A stretch of 64,000 nucleotides of DNA from Bdellovibrio sp. 22V (GCF_030169785.1 NZ_CP125854.1:2108001-2172000); one strand, 5' to 3'. Shown: positions 1 to 7,536, counted from the first letter of the stretch. Translations and numbers: made by a program. The notes: a model not told the origin generated them from the letters alone.

Positions 1-290
1 ATATACTTTTGGACAAAAGGAACATCGACTTCCTCTTTAAAGAGAAAGACCACGTAATGACTGGCGTCCGTCACTTGGGTTTGATTCCAGGAAACAGCTT
101 TCAACTTTTCACGCACCTCGGGATTTTCAATCACTAAAAACTTCCAAGGTTGGATGCCGTAAGATGAGGGCGCCAAATGCAATGAATCCGTTAAAAGTTT
201 CCAGTCATTTTCCGAGATTTTTTTAGTCGCGTCGTAGCGTTTCGTTGCGTATCGCCATTCGAGCGCTTCTTTAATACTTGCGTGAGTCAT
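1..290 (-). CDS. Nitroreductase family protein (partial, C-terminus outside window)
   Basis: The minus-strand reading frame opens with ATG at 290, preceded by a strong GAAGGAG ribosome site 5 bases upstream, and stays open to the window edge (about 96 codons). The N-terminus (MTHASIKEALEWRYATKRYD) followed by LAPSSYGIQPWKFLVI is typical of FMN-dependent nitroreductases of the NfsB/YfkO class: the RYATKRYD and S-S-x-x-x-Q-P-W segments contribute FMN contacts. Such enzymes reduce nitroaromatics or quinones with NAD(P)H in the cytoplasm. It is divergent from the Rrf2 regulator at 469, which is a plausible controller. Substrate cannot be read from this fragment. Confidence 0.88.
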   Translation of the reverse strand, partial: MTHASIKEALEWRYATKRYDATKKISENDWKLLTDSLHLAPSSYGIQPWKFLVIENPEVREKLKAVSWNQTQVTDASHYVVFLFKEEVDVPFVQKY

Positions 291-318
291 AATTCTCCTT
301 CACCCGGGAGGGTTTTAA

Positions 319-331
319 TGTAACAGATACA
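319..331. promoter_or_regulatory. Candidate operator of the Rrf2 regulator
   Basis: TGTAACAGATACA is an interrupted palindrome (TGTA-n-C-n-G-n-TACA) about 30 bases upstream of the nitroreductase start, in the divergent interval shared with the Rrf2 gene. Position and symmetry fit a regulator site. No binding consensus is known to me for this subfamily, so the assignment is inference. Confidence 0.35.
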
Positions 332-468
332 AGCACAATATAAAGACCTCCGGACCTAAATGCAACAGTAAAAAGCACATTTTAAATGAGTTTTGCTTAA
401 AATCGTTTAAAAGGGGGCCTAAGCTCCCGCCGATTGTTTATTTTTGCATCATGGGGTAGGATGGTCTC

Positions 469-882
469 ATGGTTGATCAACGGTTTTCTGTCTCAGTTCA
501 TATCATGACGGTCCTTGCTTATCACAAGGATGAGATGATGACGTCGGAGGAGCTCGCTTCGAGCATTCGCACAAATCCGACTGTGATCCGCCGTTTAGTT
601 TCCAAACTTGTCGATGCGGGCCTGGTTGATTCCTTCAAAGGAAAAGCGGGTGGAGTGCGTTTGGCGGGTTCCGCGAAAGAAATCTCTCTTAAAGATATTT
701 ACGAAGCGATCTGCGACAAAAAGAAATTGATCGCAACACCTTGTAAAGAGCCCATGAAACAATGTGCAGTCAGTTGCAATATGGGAAAGCTTCTTGAAGA
801 TGTCGTTGAAGGCATGGAAGAACATTCCATGAATTATCTCTCTAGCATTCGTTTGGCCGATCTCGCTTCTAAAATCAAATAA
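469..882 (+). CDS. Rrf2 family transcriptional regulator (YwnA-like)
   Basis: The 137-residue protein has an N-terminal winged helix-turn-helix (roughly 8-65; TSEELASSIRTNPTVIRRLV is the recognition region) and the usual Rrf2 wing KGKAGGVRLA. The C-terminal half carries three cysteines spaced C-x6-C-x3-C (residues about 92-103), similar to the place where IscR/NsrR bind an Fe-S cluster, although the spacing differs from the classical motif. Rrf2 proteins sense redox, NO or electrophiles. The neighbouring divergent nitroreductase suggests it responds to electrophilic or nitro compounds; that is inference. Confidence 0.9.
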   Translation: MVDQRFSVSVHIMTVLAYHKDEMMTSEELASSIRTNPTVIRRLVSKLVDAGLVDSFKGKAGGVRLAGSAKEISLKDIYEAICDKKKLIATPCKEPMKQCAVSCNMGKLLEDVVEGMEEHSMNYLSSIRLADLASKIK

Positions 883-895
883 CCAAGGAGTTTCC

Positions 896-1447
896 ATGAA
901 AGCTCTATGGTTGCCTGAGTCTCTGACTGGAGAACGAGTCACGCTTCGCAAACACAATCTCGAACTTGCCGAAACGATGTTTCAATATATCGATCAGGAT
1001 CGCAAGCGGTTGGTGCATCTTCCGTGGGTGGACTTTACTCATGGCGTGCATGACGAACGCGACTATATTGAAATGACTCATCGAGAGTGGGAAGATTTCA
1101 AGATGTTCGACTATGGTCTTTTTCGCAATGAGGGCGACGTCTACATGGGCAATATAGGAGTTCACACCATCGCCTGGGATCATGACCGCTGTGAGCTGGG
1201 ATACTGGATTCTTGGAAATTTTGAGGGGCACGGATATGTTTCTGAAGGCGTACGTCTTTTAGAAAAAACTCTTTTTGATGTTGGCTTTCACCGCATTGAA
1301 ATTCACTGTTCAGGGGCTAATACGCGCTCTGGAGCCGTCGCGGAAAGGTGCGGCTATAAACTCGAAGGCGTCTTGCGCGAACACGCCGTTGAACAAGGTG
1401 CTCGGCGCGACACCCGCGTCTATGCAAAGCTAAAACATGAAAGATAA
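896..1447 (+). CDS. GNAT family N-acetyltransferase (RimJ/RimL type)
   Basis: The 183-residue single GNAT domain begins with the LTGERVTLRKHN strand and has the acetyl-CoA binding segment GYWILGNFEGHGYVSEGV (about residues 100-118), followed by the ANTRSGAVAERCGYKLEGVLRE motif seen in ribosomal-protein and other amino-group acetyltransferases. It starts 13 bases after the Rrf2 gene, with AAGGAG before the ATG, so it may be cotranscribed. The acceptor substrate is unknown. Confidence 0.9.
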   Translation: MKALWLPESLTGERVTLRKHNLELAETMFQYIDQDRKRLVHLPWVDFTHGVHDERDYIEMTHREWEDFKMFDYGLFRNEGDVYMGNIGVHTIAWDHDRCELGYWILGNFEGHGYVSEGVRLLEKTLFDVGFHRIEIHCSGANTRSGAVAERCGYKLEGVLREHAVEQGARRDTRVYAKLKHER

Positions 1448-1625
1448 AAAAGAACTCATCGAAGAACTGCATCGTAAAGCTGTCGAGCGGGGAGAAGAAT
1501 CCTACATCGATCCTGAAACAGGCTATCTGGTTTTCACAGAACTCTTCCACAAACGCCGCGGCCACTGCTGCGAATCAGGCTGCCGTCACTGTCCTTACGG
1601 CTTCAAAAAAAAGACCTCTGAATAA
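1437..1625 (+). CDS. Small DUF5522-like cysteine-rich protein
   Basis: A 62-residue cytoplasmic protein that overlaps the acetyltransferase gene by 11 bases. After a charged helix it has YIDPETGYLVFTELFHKRRG followed by CCESGCRHCPYGF; this cysteine cluster close to the C-terminus resembles the DUF5522 family, small proteins of unknown function. The cysteines could bind a metal. The conserved ending and tight overlap support a real gene. Confidence 0.75.
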   Translation: MKDKKELIEELHRKAVERGEESYIDPETGYLVFTELFHKRRGHCCESGCRHCPYGFKKKTSE

Positions 1626-1728
1626 CCTTTTCGGGGATGCTGTGTTGTCCTCTTGGAGAACTCTTCTTGGGAGTGGTTCTTGCAAAGTCTCTTTTATAAG
1701 ATCTCAACTCTGAAAAAGAGAGGCTTTG

Positions 1729-2595
1729 ATGGATAAGAAGTTAACACTTGTGACCCTATTTGCCACCTTCGCCCTTTTCAGTGAAGGAGCGTTCGCTAAT
1801 TTCTATACCGTGTATCGTTACCCGGTGGCAGCGGCGGGCTCTTGTATAAAACCCCATGATTCCAGCCCGCGGGAGATTCTGCGCAGAAATGGGATCGGAT
1901 ATCATGGAAATCCTAGCCAGTCCGAGATCGCCGCTTTGGCAAAAGGGGTCGGCCAAGTCGAGCGCCTTTTAGGTGATCCTTTGCCTCATCCATGGCGCCA
2001 AAATTACAAGTTTATTGATGCTTCTGGAAAATGGAATCAAGGTCCTACCACGATCAATATCCGCCGCCCGCGCGGTTCTGCAAAAGGAACTAACGTCGGC
2101 CGTATGATGCATGAGTTGGGTCACAAGGTCGGAAATTCCGGCGTGTATCAGAGTTATGCGAAATTCACCGGCCGCACACGTTGCCGTATTACCGGCTACG
2201 CGGCTTCGAAATTCAACGAAGAGTTTGCCGAAGTTTTTGAAGCTTACGTGGTCTATCCTGATCTCTTAGCGCAGAAGTGCCCGAAGGCATTTGAGTTTAT
2301 GGCGACGCGTTTGTTCCCGAACACAAACGACGAGATTTCGACATGTAAGAAGGTCGCAGACAACGAAGGGCCGCAATTGCCTCAAGAAATTCCAATCCCG
2401 ATTCCACGCCCTGACTTTGAACATGATCACGATCACGGTGAAGTGGAAACCGACGAAGACGTAGTCATCGAAGTCGACGGCGAAGAAGCAGACGAAGATG
2501 AGAACCACGTCGAGGAAGTATCCGGTTCGAATGTTCAGCTTCCGGTAAGGAATATTCCAGTTCCAACAGCGCGCCCAAGCAGCGGTGTGCGATAA
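1729..2595 (+). CDS. Putative secreted zinc metalloprotease with acidic/proline-rich tail
   Basis: ATG at 1729 follows an AAAGAGAGG ribosome site. The first 24 residues form a signal peptide (LVTLFATFALFSEGAFA). The central region holds MMHELGHKVGN, a HExxH zinc motif, and about 45 residues later FNEEFAEVFEAYV, which could supply the glutamate third ligand as in lethal-factor-like gluzincins (E-x-FAE). Conserved cysteines suggest disulfides in the exported protein. The last 80 residues are low-complexity: IPIPIPRP, a DHDHD His/Asp run, a long Asp/Glu stretch, then a second Pro-rich segment. The family assignment is inference from motifs. Confidence 0.7.
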   Translation: MDKKLTLVTLFATFALFSEGAFANFYTVYRYPVAAAGSCIKPHDSSPREILRRNGIGYHGNPSQSEIAALAKGVGQVERLLGDPLPHPWRQNYKFIDASGKWNQGPTTINIRRPRGSAKGTNVGRMMHELGHKVGNSGVYQSYAKFTGRTRCRITGYAASKFNEEFAEVFEAYVVYPDLLAQKCPKAFEFMATRLFPNTNDEISTCKKVADNEGPQLPQEIPIPIPRPDFEHDHDHGEVETDEDVVIEVDGEEADEDENHVEEVSGSNVQLPVRNIPVPTARPSSGVR

Positions 2596-2600
2596 AAATA

Positions 2601-2627
2601 AAAAGGCGCTGAATCCAGCGCCTTTTT
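2601..2627. terminator. Bidirectional terminator between convergent genes
   Basis: AAAAGGCGCTG-AATC-CAGCGCCTTTTTT forms an 11-bp stem with a T-run on the plus strand and an A-run that serves the minus strand, between the metalloprotease gene and the DUF1993 gene. Confidence 0.9.
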
Positions 2628-2650
2628 TATTTCTGTTGAGTTCACAGAAA

Positions 2651-3157
2651 TTATTTTTTCAAAGGAAGTTTCCCCAAATAATCTTTCTTGCCGATATCAA
2701 CGCCGTTGTGGCGAAGAATCGAATACGCTGTTGTTACATGGAAATAAAAATTAGGAACTGCGTGGTGAAGAACGTACTCTTCGCCGGTCATCCATTGTCC
2801 TTCCCAACGAGGCTGCGTGATGTGACGGGATGTCGCTTCGGCGAAATCTTTCGCAGCCACTGTTTCCAAGTAAGAAATCGTGCTAGCAATGCGCGCTTTG
2901 AGTTCAGGCAAAGTTTTTTCTGTGTCGGCGTGTGAAGGAGCTTCTTTCGCCGTCAAACGAGCCGCGCAAAGCTTTGCAGTATCACAAGCAATTTGAATCT
3001 GACGCGCCAACGGGAACTGATCCGGCGCCAAGCGTGAATTGACAAGCACGTCGGCATCAAACTTTTTCATTTGTGCATACTCAGCGCCTTTATCCAGAAT
3101 CGCGGAAAGATTGTGAAGAGATTTAATAAAAGAGGGGACCGTCATTTCATAAAGCAT
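2651..3157 (-). CDS. DUF1993 family protein
   Basis: I place the start at ATG 3157, which has CTCCTGGAGG just upstream; the frame is open further 5' but without a ribosome site. The 168-residue protein begins MLYEMTVPSFIKSLHNLSAILDK and contains SRLAPDQFPLARQIQIACDT and HHAVPNFYFHVTTAYSILRHNGVDIGK, which are the hallmarks of DUF1993, a DinB-like four-helix family. Function is unknown; related folds bind a metal through histidines, and HH...H residues are present in the C-terminal part. Confidence 0.88.
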   Translation of the reverse strand: MLYEMTVPSFIKSLHNLSAILDKGAEYAQMKKFDADVLVNSRLAPDQFPLARQIQIACDTAKLCAARLTAKEAPSHADTEKTLPELKARIASTISYLETVAAKDFAEATSRHITQPRWEGQWMTGEEYVLHHAVPNFYFHVTTAYSILRHNGVDIGKKDYLGKLPLKK

Positions 3158-3282
3158 AAAGCCTCCAGGAGTATGACTATGAAAAGATCTGACGGGAAAG
3201 TCCAGTGTCAAATTCTATCGTTCGCGCCGTTGCAAAATCCTTCGCTTTCCGATGTGATTCTAGATGAAGCATGGAGGCGAAG

Positions 3283-3669
3283 ATGGATGAATACTATTAC
3301 ACTCCCCGAGATCCGCGCGAGACTTACAAACGCTATGAGCGCACCTACGACGGCAGCTTGCGTTTTAAAAGGGAGCCTGAAGAAGATTTTCGCGGTAAAG
3401 GACCCAAGAACTACGTGCGCAGCGACGGGCGTATTTATGAAGAGATTTGTGAAGTCCTCACTTTGGATCCCGACGTGGACGCCAGCGAGATCGACGTGCA
3501 GGTGAAAAACGGGGTGGTGACTCTGAGTGGAACCGTCGAAACGAGAACTCTGAAGCGCTATGCGGAAGACTCGGTCTCTGACGTCTTTGGAGTGAAAGAC
3601 ATCATCAATGAAATTCGTGTTATCGATCAAGATCCAGACAGAAAAAGAATCAGCGAAGCATTGAAATAA
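3283..3669 (+). CDS. BON domain protein
   Basis: ATG at 3283 is preceded by GGAGG with 5-base spacing, which favours it over the in-frame ATG at 3271. The first 55 residues are rich in Tyr, Arg and Asp (DEYYYTPRDPRETYKRYERT). Residues about 60-120 form a BON domain (YEEICEVLTLDPDVDASEIDVQVKNG followed by VVTLSGTVETR), a fold that binds phospholipid surfaces in OsmY-like proteins. There is no signal peptide, so it is probably cytoplasmic or reached by another route. Role unknown; BON proteins are often linked with envelope or osmotic stress. Confidence 0.85.
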   Translation: MDEYYYTPRDPRETYKRYERTYDGSLRFKREPEEDFRGKGPKNYVRSDGRIYEEICEVLTLDPDVDASEIDVQVKNGVVTLSGTVETRTLKRYAEDSVSDVFGVKDIINEIRVIDQDPDRKRISEALK

Positions 3670-3673
3670 AACG

Positions 3674-3703
3674 AAAAGCGCTGAAGCTCTCGTCAGCGCT
3701 TTT
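3674..3703 (+). terminator. Rho-independent terminator after the BON gene
   Basis: AAAAGCGCTGA and TCAGCGCTTTT form an 11-bp stem around an 8-base loop, just after the BON gene stop codon. Confidence 0.85.
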
Positions 3704-3897
3704 ACTTTTACAAAATTCTTTTGTTTTCCGTAACGGAATTTGCATCGTTTTTTAACAGCACGAAAAAACTGCCCAGAAGATTTTCACTCTGCGGAAAGAG
3801 TTTTTGCCTGTCGCCGCAAATGTCCACGAGTTTGACAGTTTCAAAAAAACAAAAACACAAGATTCTGTTTTTGAGGCATCGAGGATCCGCCAAGCCC

Positions 3898-3906
3898 TGC
3901 TATATT
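3898..3906 (+). promoter_or_regulatory. Candidate extended -10 promoter of the motor-like operon
   Basis: TGCTATATT matches an extended -10 element (TGn-TATATT) 24 bases before the start of the MotB/OmpA-like gene. No good -35 is present at 17 bases, though TTGAGG occurs further upstream. A transcript from here would have a very short leader. Confidence 0.35.
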
Positions 3907-3930
3907 TAAGGCCAGGTGGGGTGCGTCGTT

Positions 3931-5526
3931 ATGTCTTTTAACTATGCAAAGAATAAAGAACATAATTCGCAGGACAGTTTTTGGACGTCCTATTCGGATC
4001 TCTTCTTGGGGCTCAGCACGATCTTCCTATTGTTGTATGTGACAGCCAGTCTCAGAACGGGAACCGAAGGTTTGCGAAATCAAGTTGAGAATCAGAAGCT
4101 CTCTATGAAAGTAGAAGAGCTGCAACATCAATTGAAAATGTATGAATCCGTAAAGAACGATTACCTCGCCAATCAAGCCACGAAGGATGAGGCTCAAGAG
4201 TATCAGGAGCTTATGGATAAGCTCACTCTCTTGCAAGAGGACGCTAAAACGGAAAAAGACCGTCTTGTGCAGGAAGCTCTTGAGAACGAGAAAAAAGTGA
4301 AAGCTTTGAATAAGTACCAACAGATGGTGCGTAACGTTCTTAATGCCAACAAGATGGCGAAATCGAAGATCATCAACCGTGACGACTTAATCAAAGAACA
4401 AGACGTTGAAATTGAAACCCAAGAGACGACGATTGCCGACTTGAATAAGGATATTCAAGATAAGAAGCAGTTGATTTCTCAGGGTGAGATGAAGATCAAG
4501 CAAACACAGGCCGTGTTGCAAAAGCGCGTCAACGAGCTTCGCTATGCTTATAAAATGAATAAGCTTTCGAAGAATCTGTTTGAGCAGAAGATGGCTCAGG
4601 CGCGCGCTGAAAGTCAGCAAAAGGTGGAAGCTCTTTCCCAGGCCAATGCTCAGTATCAGCAGCAATTGCAAGCGGCGAGCACGCAGCTAGGTCAGGTGCA
4701 AGGGGAGCTTTCGCAAACGCAAGGATTGCTAGCGCAGAAAGAAAACGAAGCGAAGTATCTTTCTGGAGCTCTTTCAAAAACAAAAGCGGAATCGCAAGCT
4801 AGGATGGCGGCGATGTCTGCAGGTTTCGCGCAAGAGAAGGCTGGCCTGCAAGCAGGGATGGCTGCAGAGCGTGCTGCGAACGCAAGAAGAGTCGCTGCGA
4901 TGCAAGGCGCTTTGGCTGACACTCAAGGACAGTTGGCGAAAGCGAAAGCTGAAATCGAAGCGCGCAAAATGGTGGCTGGTGAAATTCAGCGCGGTTTTGC
5001 GAAAGCCGGTATCAAGGCGGATATCGACATGGAATCAGGCGATGTCGTCTTGGATTTCGGGCAAGCCTACTTTGATAGCGACTCGGACCGTTTGAAGGCG
5101 GAAATGAAAAACGTCATCGAAAGAGCGATGCCGATTTACTCGCGTTCTTTATTCGGGAATCCCAAAGTGTCGGATAAAATCTCTGCGGTCGAAATTATCG
5201 GTTTCGCTTCTCCGACCTATCAGGGGCGCTACATTGATCCGCGCAGTCCTAAGCCTGAAGATAAAGTCGCTTTGAAATACAACATGGATTTGAGTTATCG
5301 CCGTGCGAAGTCTATTTTCGCTTACATGTTGGACGACCAAAACGTGCAGTTCGACCATCAGAAGGAATTGATGTCGTTGATGAAAGTTTCAGGACGAAGC
5401 TTCTTGGAAGTCATGAATGTACAGAACAGAAACGTCGCAACAGCGGCGGAGTTCTGTAAACAGAATGACTGCAAGAAGGCACAACGGGTGATCATCCGTT
5501 TTAGCATGGATTCTAAAAAACAATAG
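3931..5526 (+). CDS. MotB/OmpA-like protein with long coiled coil
   Basis: A 531-residue protein from ATG 3931 (AGGTGGGG upstream; GTG 3916 is a less likely start). A short N-terminus leads to one transmembrane helix, SYSDLFLGLSTIFLLLYV (about 20-38). Its Asp23 sits where MotB has the proton-binding Asp (YADF in MotB, YSDL here). Residues about 50-345 are Gln/Glu/Lys/Ala-rich heptads predicted as coiled coil. Residues about 350-531 form an OmpA/MotB-like peptidoglycan-binding domain (VVLDFGQAYFDSDSDRLK; IIGFASPTYQGRYID; YRRAKSIFAYML). The channel partner follows 9 bases downstream. Flagellar MotB proteins lack the ~300-residue coiled coil, so this is a different motor-type complex; its output is unknown. 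Confidence 0.85.
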   Translation: MSFNYAKNKEHNSQDSFWTSYSDLFLGLSTIFLLLYVTASLRTGTEGLRNQVENQKLSMKVEELQHQLKMYESVKNDYLANQATKDEAQEYQELMDKLTLLQEDAKTEKDRLVQEALENEKKVKALNKYQQMVRNVLNANKMAKSKIINRDDLIKEQDVEIETQETTIADLNKDIQDKKQLISQGEMKIKQTQAVLQKRVNELRYAYKMNKLSKNLFEQKMAQARAESQQKVEALSQANAQYQQQLQAASTQLGQVQGELSQTQGLLAQKENEAKYLSGALSKTKAESQARMAAMSAGFAQEKAGLQAGMAAERAANARRVAAMQGALADTQGQLAKAKAEIEARKMVAGEIQRGFAKAGIKADIDMESGDVVLDFGQAYFDSDSDRLKAEMKNVIERAMPIYSRSLFGNPKVSDKISAVEIIGFASPTYQGRYIDPRSPKPEDKVALKYNMDLSYRRAKSIFAYMLDDQNVQFDHQKELMSLMKVSGRSFLEVMNVQNRNVATAAEFCKQNDCKKAQRVIIRFSMDSKKQ

Positions 5527-5535
5527 GGGTGGGTT

Positions 5536-6438
5536 GTGACACAAAAGGCTTTTGCTGAGTATTTTATAATTATGCTCCCTTACGCGATGGCGGGGATCTT
5601 TTTGCTCGGTCTGTTCTTTCGAGCGATGATCTACTACACAGTTCGCCGTCACGAATGGTTTGCCAAGGAATTTGAAAAACGCGTGAATCGTTTTATCGAG
5701 GGGGAAACTCCCGGTAAAACTGAAAATGTGTCTTTCTATGTGTTGGCGAAGAAAACGTTGGAAAGAACCTATTACGAAGTTTTTGAAATTCGCGACCGTA
5801 TGAAACGCCGTAAGCCTGACTCCATCATGGCGACAAGTGACCGCCTCTTTTTGGTGCGCCAAGGCTGTGCGTGGCTGGTGAAAGACATTCTGAAACAGGT
5901 GAAATTTCTGAAGTGGAGCGAAGGCAATCCAAAGCTTCTCAACATCACGAAAGCGACTTTGCAACATAATCCTTGTTTCAATCGTGTGTTCGGTGTTTTA
6001 CCGATGGTCGGTCTTAACGACTTGATCTCGATTTTGCCGGGGCTTTTCGTTGTCGCAGGGATTTTAGGAACTTTCATCGGTATCGCGGGCGGTTTGCAGG
6101 AACTCGGCACGATGAATTTGCAGGATCTTGAAAATACGAAGAACATCATGGACCGTTTCCTTCACGAAATTTCTTTCGCGATGAAAACGTCTATCGTCGG
6201 TATTATTTTTTCTTTGCTGTCGCATATTACGAACGTCATTCTTTCTCCGGAAAGAGCTTACGTTTCGATGGTGGATCGTTTTGAAAGTGCCCTTGATTTA
6301 TTGTGGTATCGCAGTGACAACAATGACTTCCCAGCTCATGAAAGACCATTCGATGAACATCGTGATGCCGTTGAAGCGCTCGCGGAAGATGCGCTTAATA
6401 AAGAGATTGGGAAGGCGGCCGTAGCCCGAGGAGCCTAA
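5536..6438 (+). CDS. MotA/TolQ/ExbB/ZorA-like proton-channel subunit
   Basis: Starts at GTG 5536 behind AGGGGTGGG. The 300-residue protein has TM1 at about 9-34, a cytoplasmic section of about 130 residues, then TM2 (GLFVVAGILGTFIGIAGGLQ, about 169-188) and TM3 (SFAMKTSIVGIIFSLLSHI, about 213-231). The GTFIGIAGG and AMKTSIVGIIF motifs are the channel helices of the MotA-TolQ-ExbB-ZorA superfamily, in which five copies surround two MotB/TolR-type helices. With the gene just upstream it probably forms an ion-driven rotary unit in the inner membrane. A truncated FHA gene begins directly at its stop codon. Confidence 0.85.
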   Translation: MTQKAFAEYFIIMLPYAMAGIFLLGLFFRAMIYYTVRRHEWFAKEFEKRVNRFIEGETPGKTENVSFYVLAKKTLERTYYEVFEIRDRMKRRKPDSIMATSDRLFLVRQGCAWLVKDILKQVKFLKWSEGNPKLLNITKATLQHNPCFNRVFGVLPMVGLNDLISILPGLFVVAGILGTFIGIAGGLQELGTMNLQDLENTKNIMDRFLHEISFAMKTSIVGIIFSLLSHITNVILSPERAYVSMVDRFESALDLLWYRSDNNDFPAHERPFDEHRDAVEALAEDALNKEIGKAAVARGA

Positions 6439-6576
6439 TTGAACACGTTCATAGTCACTATCCAAAGGAAGGATCAGGTGCTAAGCCGTGAGGTGAACAA
6501 AGATTCGTTCACCGTGGGCCGTGCTATGGAGTGCGATATCTCACTCAATGACAGTCACGTGAGTCGTGGAAAGTAA
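6439..6576 (+). pseudogene. Truncated FHA-domain gene (45 codons)
   Basis: Directly after the TAA of the channel gene, TTG 6439 opens a 45-codon frame. Its residues 22-44 (SFTVGRAMECDISLNDSHVS, then RGK and stop) match the first half of an FHA domain: GR-x3-CDI-x-L-x-D-x-x-VSR, the phosphothreonine-recognition core. A complete FHA domain continues with H/K-A-x-I and the N-G-T segment for another 50 residues; here a stop codon follows RGK and no frame downstream restores the domain. I read it as the remnant of a third operon gene cut by deletion. It could still be translated by coupling as a short peptide. Confidence 0.75.
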
Positions 6577-7040
6577 TCCGGGTTTTTTTATTTTCAAAAC
6601 ACAGAAATCTAAATCTCGAAATCTGAGTAAACAGCGGGAGTGACGTCGCCAAGCGAGCGTAAGAATGTCTCGTTCTGTGTTAGTCGGCAGGAAAAATTCT
6701 TGAGGGGATTTTTCTGTCGAGCGTCCTCGAAATGTCTCATTTTAAGATTTTCAACAAACAAAAATTGATAGATTTAAACAAAAAACAGCGTGAAAAGACG
6801 ACCTGTGTCTCGCGCGTAAAGTCTTGTTTTTACTGTTTAATCTCATTGAGGTCGAGTCGCGAGAGCTTTTTTCAAGGCCCTATGGTATTCTTAAAGCATC
6901 AAGTACAGGAATCACTTCCTGGGTCCTTTTTAAGTCTTTTTTGACTGATTCAAAAAAAGATCTCTCGGGGAATCGCCCGAGCACGGGAAAAGAAAACTGA
7001 ATACGAGAAAAGAAAGGGTCGAGATGCGACAGGGTGTCTT
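6577..7040. other. 464-bp gene-free stretch with hairpins
   Basis: No convincing gene was found. The stretch is AT-rich and holds GGTTTTTTTATTTT just after the FHA stub, a hairpin at 6906-6921 (CAGGAA-TCAC-TTCCTG) followed by two T-runs, and a hairpin at 6964-6981 (CTCGGG...CCCGAG) in the leader of the SMR gene. A 70-codon frame at 6732-6944 shows no homology that I can recognise. The length is unusual for this dense region and fits a deletion scar or a regulated leader. Confidence 0.6.
6906..6938 (+). terminator. Possible terminator or attenuator upstream of the SMR gene
   Basis: A 6-bp stem CAGGAA/TTCCTG with a 4-base loop is followed by CCTTTTT and further on CTTTTTT. The stem is short and the T-run is offset by several bases, so this is weak as a terminator. 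Confidence 0.4.
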
Positions 7041-7454
7041 ATGGCATACGTCTACTTGGCAGCAGCAATTATCTTTGAGGTCGTCGGCACAATCACGATG
7101 AAGTACTCGGAGGGATTCACAAAGGTGATCCCAGTCATACTCACTCTGGTATGTCATGGAATCTGCTTTGTGGCTCTCGCTGTAGCACTGAAGTCCCTCC
7201 CTATCAGCATGGTCTATGCTATTTGGGCGGGTGTGGGAACAGCGATCATGGCGTTCATCGGCATGATGATGTTCAATGAGCCTCTTCCTCTGCAAAAAGT
7301 TCTCGCGACAACGCTTATTATTGTGGGTGTTGTGATGTTGAACTTCGCAGACAAAGAAAAGCCTGCTGAACAACTTGCAAAAGTTGAAACAGCAAAAGAG
7401 TTGAAAGAAAAACCAGCCGTGGTTGTTGATATGCGACAACGCAATTCTGGTTAA
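7041..7454 (+). CDS. SMR family multidrug efflux protein (EmrE-like)
   Basis: A 137-residue protein with the four transmembrane helices of small multidrug resistance pumps. TM1 (YLAAAIIFEVVGTITMKYS) carries the essential glutamate corresponding to EmrE Glu14, and SMVYAIWAGVG matches the signature around Trp63. SMR dimers exchange protons for cationic drugs or guanidinium-like compounds in the inner membrane. The last 30 residues (KEKPAEQLAKVETAKELKEK...) are a charged extension that standard 105-110-residue members lack. The WAGVG motif is closer to EmrE/QacE than to the SugE/Gdx type. Confidence 0.92.
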   Translation: MAYVYLAAAIIFEVVGTITMKYSEGFTKVIPVILTLVCHGICFVALAVALKSLPISMVYAIWAGVGTAIMAFIGMMMFNEPLPLQKVLATTLIIVGVVMLNFADKEKPAEQLAKVETAKELKEKPAVVVDMRQRNSG

Positions 7455-7489
7455 TTTCTCTCGAATTTGTCGTTTTCAAATTTAAAAAA

Positions 7490-7530
7490 AAAGAAAAAGA
7501 TCAGGGAAAGCATCTCTGATCTTTTTCTTT
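7490..7530. terminator. Bidirectional terminator
   Basis: A 15-bp AT-rich stem (AAAGAAAAAGATCAG pairing with CTGATCTTTTTCTTT) between the convergent SMR and FMN-reductase genes, with T-runs available on both strands. Confidence 0.8.
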
Positions 7531-7536
7531 TTTGGA

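Noticed and set aside
3931-6438. Zorya anti-phage system (ZorAB)
   Set aside because: The channel motifs fit the superfamily, but ZorC/D/E effector genes are absent, the coiled coil is on the OmpA-type protein rather than on the channel protein, and the next genes are unrelated. I therefore describe it only as motor-like.
6732-6944. 70-codon reading frame in the gene-free gap
   Set aside because: No ribosome site, no recognisable motif, and it runs through the terminator-like hairpin.
6941-6946. TTGACT as a -35 for the SMR gene
   Set aside because: No -10-like hexamer occurs 15-19 bases downstream.
6906-7040. Guanidine riboswitch before the SMR gene
   Set aside because: None of the conserved ykkC-I, mini-ykkC or ykkC-III core sequences could be found, and the pump has EmrE-type rather than SugE/Gdx-type residues.
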